This document shows positions 60,987-64,000 of a stretch of 64,000 nt of DNA, piece after piece. The stretch spans positions 1,922,001-1,986,000 of the forward strand of contig NZ_CP049246.1 in assembly GCF_011046555.1 (NCBI RefSeq), in the 5' to 3' direction. The position numbers were made by a program, and so were the translations under genes. The stretch is from Sphingobacterium lactis (GTDB taxonomy: Bacteria > Bacteroidota > Bacteroidia > Sphingobacteriales > Sphingobacteriaceae). The notes under the pieces are model-generated. The model worked only from the letters and a program-made list of their open reading frames with translations, was not told the origin of the DNA and searched no databases. The stretch's first letter is position 1. Each line of letters opens with the position of its first letter.

Positions 60987-61781
60987 TTAGTTCAGGGTTG
61001 CTTTTCCCGAACCAGTTTCCACTTCATCGTGCTGCGTCGCGATCAATGTTTTGTTATCCGTCAATACAGGTCCTTTCTTGATCATCTTGGTGCTGGCGAG
61101 GTATTGTTTGTTGCCGGCATAGATGTACATTAATGAACCGCCTTTGATGGTATTGATGATCGGTTTCGTCACTTCTCTGGGTAGGGCCGGGCAGCCATAG
61201 CTGCGGCCTAATCTACCTGTCGATTTGATGACGTTCGCGCTGGCATAATCTGCCCCGTGCACAACAACCGCTCGCGGGCGAGCCTGATCGTTGATGCCCT
61301 TTTCAAGGCCATCTAAGCGTAGGGAATAGCCATTACCACCCATATAGGTCTCTTCAGCAAAGTAGAAACCAAGGGAGCTCTGGAATGATCCATGTTTATT
61401 GGAGAACGACGTGGCGAATTTTTCACCGGAATTTCTCCCATGGGATACCAAGCTGTGGTAAAGCATCTTCTTGCCTTTCAGATCGAGCACATACATTCTT
61501 TTCTCTGTGGAAGGCAGGGTGAAATCGATAATCGTAATGATGTTCTTGTTTTTTGGGTTTAGCTGGTTGTAGCCTTGCATAGCTTCTTCAAAGGCTTCCC
61601 ACTTAATCGTCCCCGCGAGGTGCATCTCATCATACAACGCTCTAACCGGGTCTTTTGTTAACTCTACCTCTACCTTCGTTTGTTTGATTTCCTTAGGGGC
61701 GGCGATTTTGTGATTGTTTAGGTCTCCTGTGAATGAGGAGGTCGCAAGGGCCCATAATGAAATAAGCAATAGTTTATTCAT
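60987..61781 (-). CDS. Murein L,D-transpeptidase-type protein (catalytic domain family)
   Basis: A 264-residue secreted protein; the signal peptide is MNKLLLISLWALATSSFTG. It has the YkuD-like catalytic region HGADYASANVIKSTGRLGRS followed by YGCPALP, in which the Cys is the nucleophile and the His precedes it. The family (murein L,D-transpeptidase catalytic domain) cross-links or hydrolyses peptidoglycan stems. Start at 61781. It is 68 bases downstream of the second L,D-transpeptidase on the same strand. Confidence 0.87.
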   Translation of the reverse strand: MNKLLLISLWALATSSFTGDLNNHKIAAPKEIKQTKVEVELTKDPVRALYDEMHLAGTIKWEAFEEAMQGYNQLNPKNKNIITIIDFTLPSTEKRMYVLDLKGKKMLYHSLVSHGRNSGEKFATSFSNKHGSFQSSLGFYFAEETYMGGNGYSLRLDGLEKGINDQARPRAVVVHGADYASANVIKSTGRLGRSYGCPALPREVTKPIINTIKGGSLMYIYAGNKQYLASTKMIKKGPVLTDNKTLIATQHDEVETGSGKATLN

Positions 61782-61849
61782 AAGCACATTTTCCTAGTCT
61801 ATTTATACAAAATTAGGAAAAATATGATAATCAAAGTGTTAATTAGCGC

Positions 61850-62881
61850 TTAATCTATGACTATGACCAAAGCCTGATATGGTTTTGACGTGTCGTAAAC
61901 AAATTTAGCATGAGATGACGCATTCCTGACACACATGTGCGAGCGAGGGGTCGTTCCCAATGACCAACTGTATTCGACGATCTTGCCCTTCGGATTGTTT
62001 ACCGGAACCCCATGAATATAGCCTCCATTGGTGAATCGGGACGCATATGGCGCAAATCCCTCAATGGTTTTGGTACCGTCGCCAAAGTAGAACATCTTCG
62101 GTTTTTGCTCCTGAACCATGAATATCCCAACCGGAGTTTCCATTTGGTGGGGTGGCTTGTGGAGACCCGAAGTAGCAGGGTTCATACTGCGGATTTTCCA
62201 CTCATTTTCACCCGTTCTTTCGACGGTTAAAATATTTTGGTTTGTAACATCCACGAAGTTAACATGCGTAATTTTTAGGTCTTCACCGATATTTTTTACG
62301 TATCGCTTTGGTACGAACCACGAACCTTCAAAGGAAATACCATTCACTTTGACCATCTTCAGGGTATCACTGCTTTCCAAGGAAACCAAGGAACCATCGC
62401 GTCCATAAATGGAAGGTTTCTCGCTGTTTTCTTCCCGATACAGGGGAGCGGATTGGTATCGTTCGGTTCCCAAGGTATCCGAAACACGTTTATACGCATT
62501 TCTGACGAAATTTTCCACCACTGGCGATTCCCCGTTTCTGTTTTTATAGTTCTGAAGGACGCCATAGGTATGTGGTGCCCGCTGGAAGTTTTCGACAAAG
62601 GCCAATTTCTCCTTGATCTTCTCCAACTGGAATTGACGGGTGGTATCCTTATACGGGTAAGTTTCTTCTAAGGTATGCTGATCGTATTGGAGGTCTTTTT
62701 CCAATTTTATGTCGGCAGCCGTACGCGGTCTTGCTTTTTCTGCTTCTTCCGCTTTCTTGATCTGTTCCAAGGAGTCCTGCTTTCTCTTCTCCGCAGCAGT
62801 ATCGGTGTTTTTTGTGGTAATCTTACAAGATGCAGTGATCAATAGGGCACATAGTACCGACCAGAAAGCATATTTTCTCAT
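61850..62881 (-). CDS. L,D-transpeptidase, lipoprotein (YkuD family)
   Basis: A 343-residue lipoprotein; the signal MRKYAFWSVLCALLITASC has a lipobox ITASC. A coiled, charged region (about 30-100) leads to the YkuD domain with LTVERTGENEWKIRSMNPAT, GIFMVQEQKPKMFY, YIHGVPVNN (catalytic His) and RSHMCVRNASSHAKFVYD (catalytic Cys in SHMCVRN). It links peptidoglycan stems by 3-3 bonds or attaches proteins. Upstream of the second transpeptidase on the same strand. Confidence 0.92.
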   Translation of the reverse strand: MRKYAFWSVLCALLITASCKITTKNTDTAAEKRKQDSLEQIKKAEEAEKARPRTAADIKLEKDLQYDQHTLEETYPYKDTTRQFQLEKIKEKLAFVENFQRAPHTYGVLQNYKNRNGESPVVENFVRNAYKRVSDTLGTERYQSAPLYREENSEKPSIYGRDGSLVSLESSDTLKMVKVNGISFEGSWFVPKRYVKNIGEDLKITHVNFVDVTNQNILTVERTGENEWKIRSMNPATSGLHKPPHQMETPVGIFMVQEQKPKMFYFGDGTKTIEGFAPYASRFTNGGYIHGVPVNNPKGKIVEYSWSLGTTPRSHMCVRNASSHAKFVYDTSKPYQALVIVID

Positions 62882-63012
62882 GCTAAATATTTAGTGTTTT
62901 GATTTTGGTTTGCGATAAAATGCCGCAAAATAAACAATTGTTTCAATTTCGATAAAAGCATAAGTAAAAATCATTCCATTATTATGGAAAATTGGTAATT
63001 ATTTTAATATTT

Positions 63013-63429
63013 ATGGAAATGAAGCTGAAAAACTACATAGAAATTGCCGTTTGCATCATCACCAACGATCGGAATGAACTTTTAACAGTTCGAAAGACGG
63101 GTTCTACCTATTATCAATTGCCCGGTGGGAAATTGGAGCCCCAAGAATCGGCCATGGCCACATTACTGCGTGAGCTTAGAGAAGAGTTGAATCTGGAATT
63201 TGAGGAGTCGGATTTTAGGTTGGTAAAGATCCATGAAGCCGATGCGGTCAATGAACGGGGTATGCGGGTACGTGGGCATGTGTTTCGGTGCGCCAGGCCA
63301 ATACCCATGAGCCTGTCTGCGAATGCCGAACTGGAGGAGGTCCGGTGGGTAGGGCCGGAGGAAGTGGATGCTGTAAAGTTGGCGAACCTCTTGCGCCAAG
63401 TGGCAATTCCCGAGTGGTTGAGACATTAG
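63013..63429 (+). CDS. Nudix hydrolase
   Basis: A 138-residue enzyme with the full Nudix box GKLEPQESAMATLLRELREEL (GX5EX7REUXEE), so catalysis is expected, unlike the regulator at 16281. The opening KNYIEIAVCIITNDRNELLT fits the MutT-like clan. Start at 63013 (MEMKLKN) rather than the upstream frame at 62992, which reads hydrophobic VIILIF. The substrate is unknown. Divergent from the L,D-transpeptidase. Confidence 0.9.
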   Translation: MEMKLKNYIEIAVCIITNDRNELLTVRKTGSTYYQLPGGKLEPQESAMATLLRELREELNLEFEESDFRLVKIHEADAVNERGMRVRGHVFRCARPIPMSLSANAELEEVRWVGPEEVDAVKLANLLRQVAIPEWLRH

Positions 63430-63485
63430 AAAAATGCCTTGATAACTTTTGCTAGAACTAGCATAGTATGCATAGCCATAAAAAA

Positions 63486-63507
63486 GCCTGTCAGCTTGCT
63501 GACAGGC
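63486..63507 (-). terminator. Terminator of the outer-membrane barrel gene
   Basis: GCCTGTCAG pairs with CTGACAGGC around CTTG; the A-run on the left gives a T-run on the minus strand. Confidence 0.75.
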
Positions 63508-63545
63508 AATCAATCAATTAAATTTATTTTAAAGACTATTTACTA

Positions 63546-64000
63546 TTAAAAGTGGAAAGTCACACCTACTGTTGGTGCTAATGAATTAGCATTTAAGCCG
63601 TAGGAGTTTGTAGTTGTTTCGATGTCTGTAGCCTCTGCTTTATCGGTTGAACTTTGGAAATAAAGACCTTTAACTTTGAATTCGATTCCAATGTTGGAAG
63701 TTGGGAAAAATGCTATACCAGGAGCCAATTCAACACCGTAGTTAGAAATAGTCGATACTTTGTCGTCATTGATTTTTCTTTCTCCCCATGACATAGGTAC
63801 GGAAAGCTGACCGAAGAATTTAACCGGTCCTGCATTGTTGCTGTACATTCTACCAAATGGTGCTAATTGAAATGCTGAGCCAGTTTCGCTAGAATTTTCA
63901 TTGTTCTCAGCTTTGGTCCACTGATAACCTAAACCCAAACCTACAGCAATGTTATCTGCAACGAAGTAACCTACATTCGGAACAATGCTAAGCGAGTTTA
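63546..64000 (-). CDS. Outer-membrane beta-barrel protein, C-terminal part (runs off the window)
   Basis: The frame stays open to the window end and the visible 150 residues end with TVGVTFHF, the aromatic C-terminus of outer-membrane barrels. Strands alternate with loops (VGYFVADNIAVGLGLGYQWT, PVKFFGQLSVPMSWGERK, ELAPGIAFFPTSNIGIEFKV). This fits small OmpX/OmpW-like or porin-family barrels; the exact family cannot be fixed without the N-terminus. Confidence 0.75.
   Translation of the reverse strand, partial: NSLSIVPNVGYFVADNIAVGLGLGYQWTKAENNENSSETGSAFQLAPFGRMYSNNAGPVKFFGQLSVPMSWGERKINDDKVSTISNYGVELAPGIAFFPTSNIGIEFKVKGLYFQSSTDKAEATDIETTTNSYGLNANSLAPTVGVTFHF

Noticed and set aside
60809..61133. 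Plus-strand ORFs of 85-90 codons downstream of the IS3-family element
   Set aside because: They run through the terminator and antisense to the L,D-transpeptidase gene, with no features of their own.

Overview
The window looks like chromosomal DNA of a Bacteroidota species, most likely Sphingobacteriaceae and probably Sphingobacterium. The evidence is gene content and signals: Bacteroidota-type -7 boxes (TAnnTTTG) upstream of many genes, no clear Shine-Dalgarno sequences, DUF5606, DUF3347, DUF4268, the M13 peptidase and Bacteroidota-style signal peptides ending in AQ. Most of it is ordinary core genome. The accessory parts are about 3.9-4.5 kb, 6.5-11.6 kb, 24.1-24.6 kb and 58.0-60.8 kb.

Layout. 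1-3.9 kb: start of purL (minus), then a tight YbbR-coaE-metallo-beta-lactamase operon and a 38-residue membrane peptide. 4.5-6.3 kb: a pirin and a TIGR01777 epimerase. 6.4-11.7 kb: accessory region bounded by two identical tRNA-Phe genes. It holds three tandem copies (period about 505 bp) of a nested palindromic repeat, many short CCCC/GGGG mini-hairpin repeats, a 120-bp structured repeat, an IS4-family element, an AT-rich orphan gene and a thioredoxin-like gene fragment. 11.9-16.9 kb: mnmA, a glycolytic cluster (pfkA, an N-acetylglucosamine-kinase-like gene, gapA) and a Nudix-type regulator. 17.1-23.3 kb: TetR regulator plus a complete RND efflux system. 23.4-29.6 kb: a lipoprotein, YihY, and a three-gene operon (N-formylglutamate amidohydrolase family, DUF1704/QEGLA metallopeptidase, ATP-grasp ligase) whose joint role is unknown. 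29.7-34.6 kb: GH29 fucosidase, DoxX, SDR, AraC regulator, second pirin. 34.7-38.5 kb: copper-handling operon with a multicopper oxidase fused to an apparent CopB-like barrel, an HMA-DUF3347 protein and a Cys/His-rich secreted protein. 38.7-58.0 kb: mixed housekeeping and stress genes (ArsR plus AHSA1, methyltransferase, GNAT, cyclophilin, RadC, third pirin, SSB, alkaline phosphatase, DUF937-OmpA, lipocalins, S1/P1 nuclease, M13 peptidase, YegP, YchJ, a long PurF-like enzyme). 58.0-60.8 kb: a second cluster of the same repeat families followed by an IS3-family element. 60.9-64 kb: two L,D-transpeptidases, a Nudix hydrolase and the end of an outer-membrane barrel gene.

The strongest unexplained signal is the repeat system shared by the two accessory regions. 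One element family forms perfect 29-30 bp stems with 3-nt loops. The copy at 58.8 kb has a different stem sequence from the copies at 6.8-7.9 kb, yet both arms still match perfectly, so the paired structure itself appears to be maintained. The second candidate system is the DUF1704/ATP-grasp/amidohydrolase operon.
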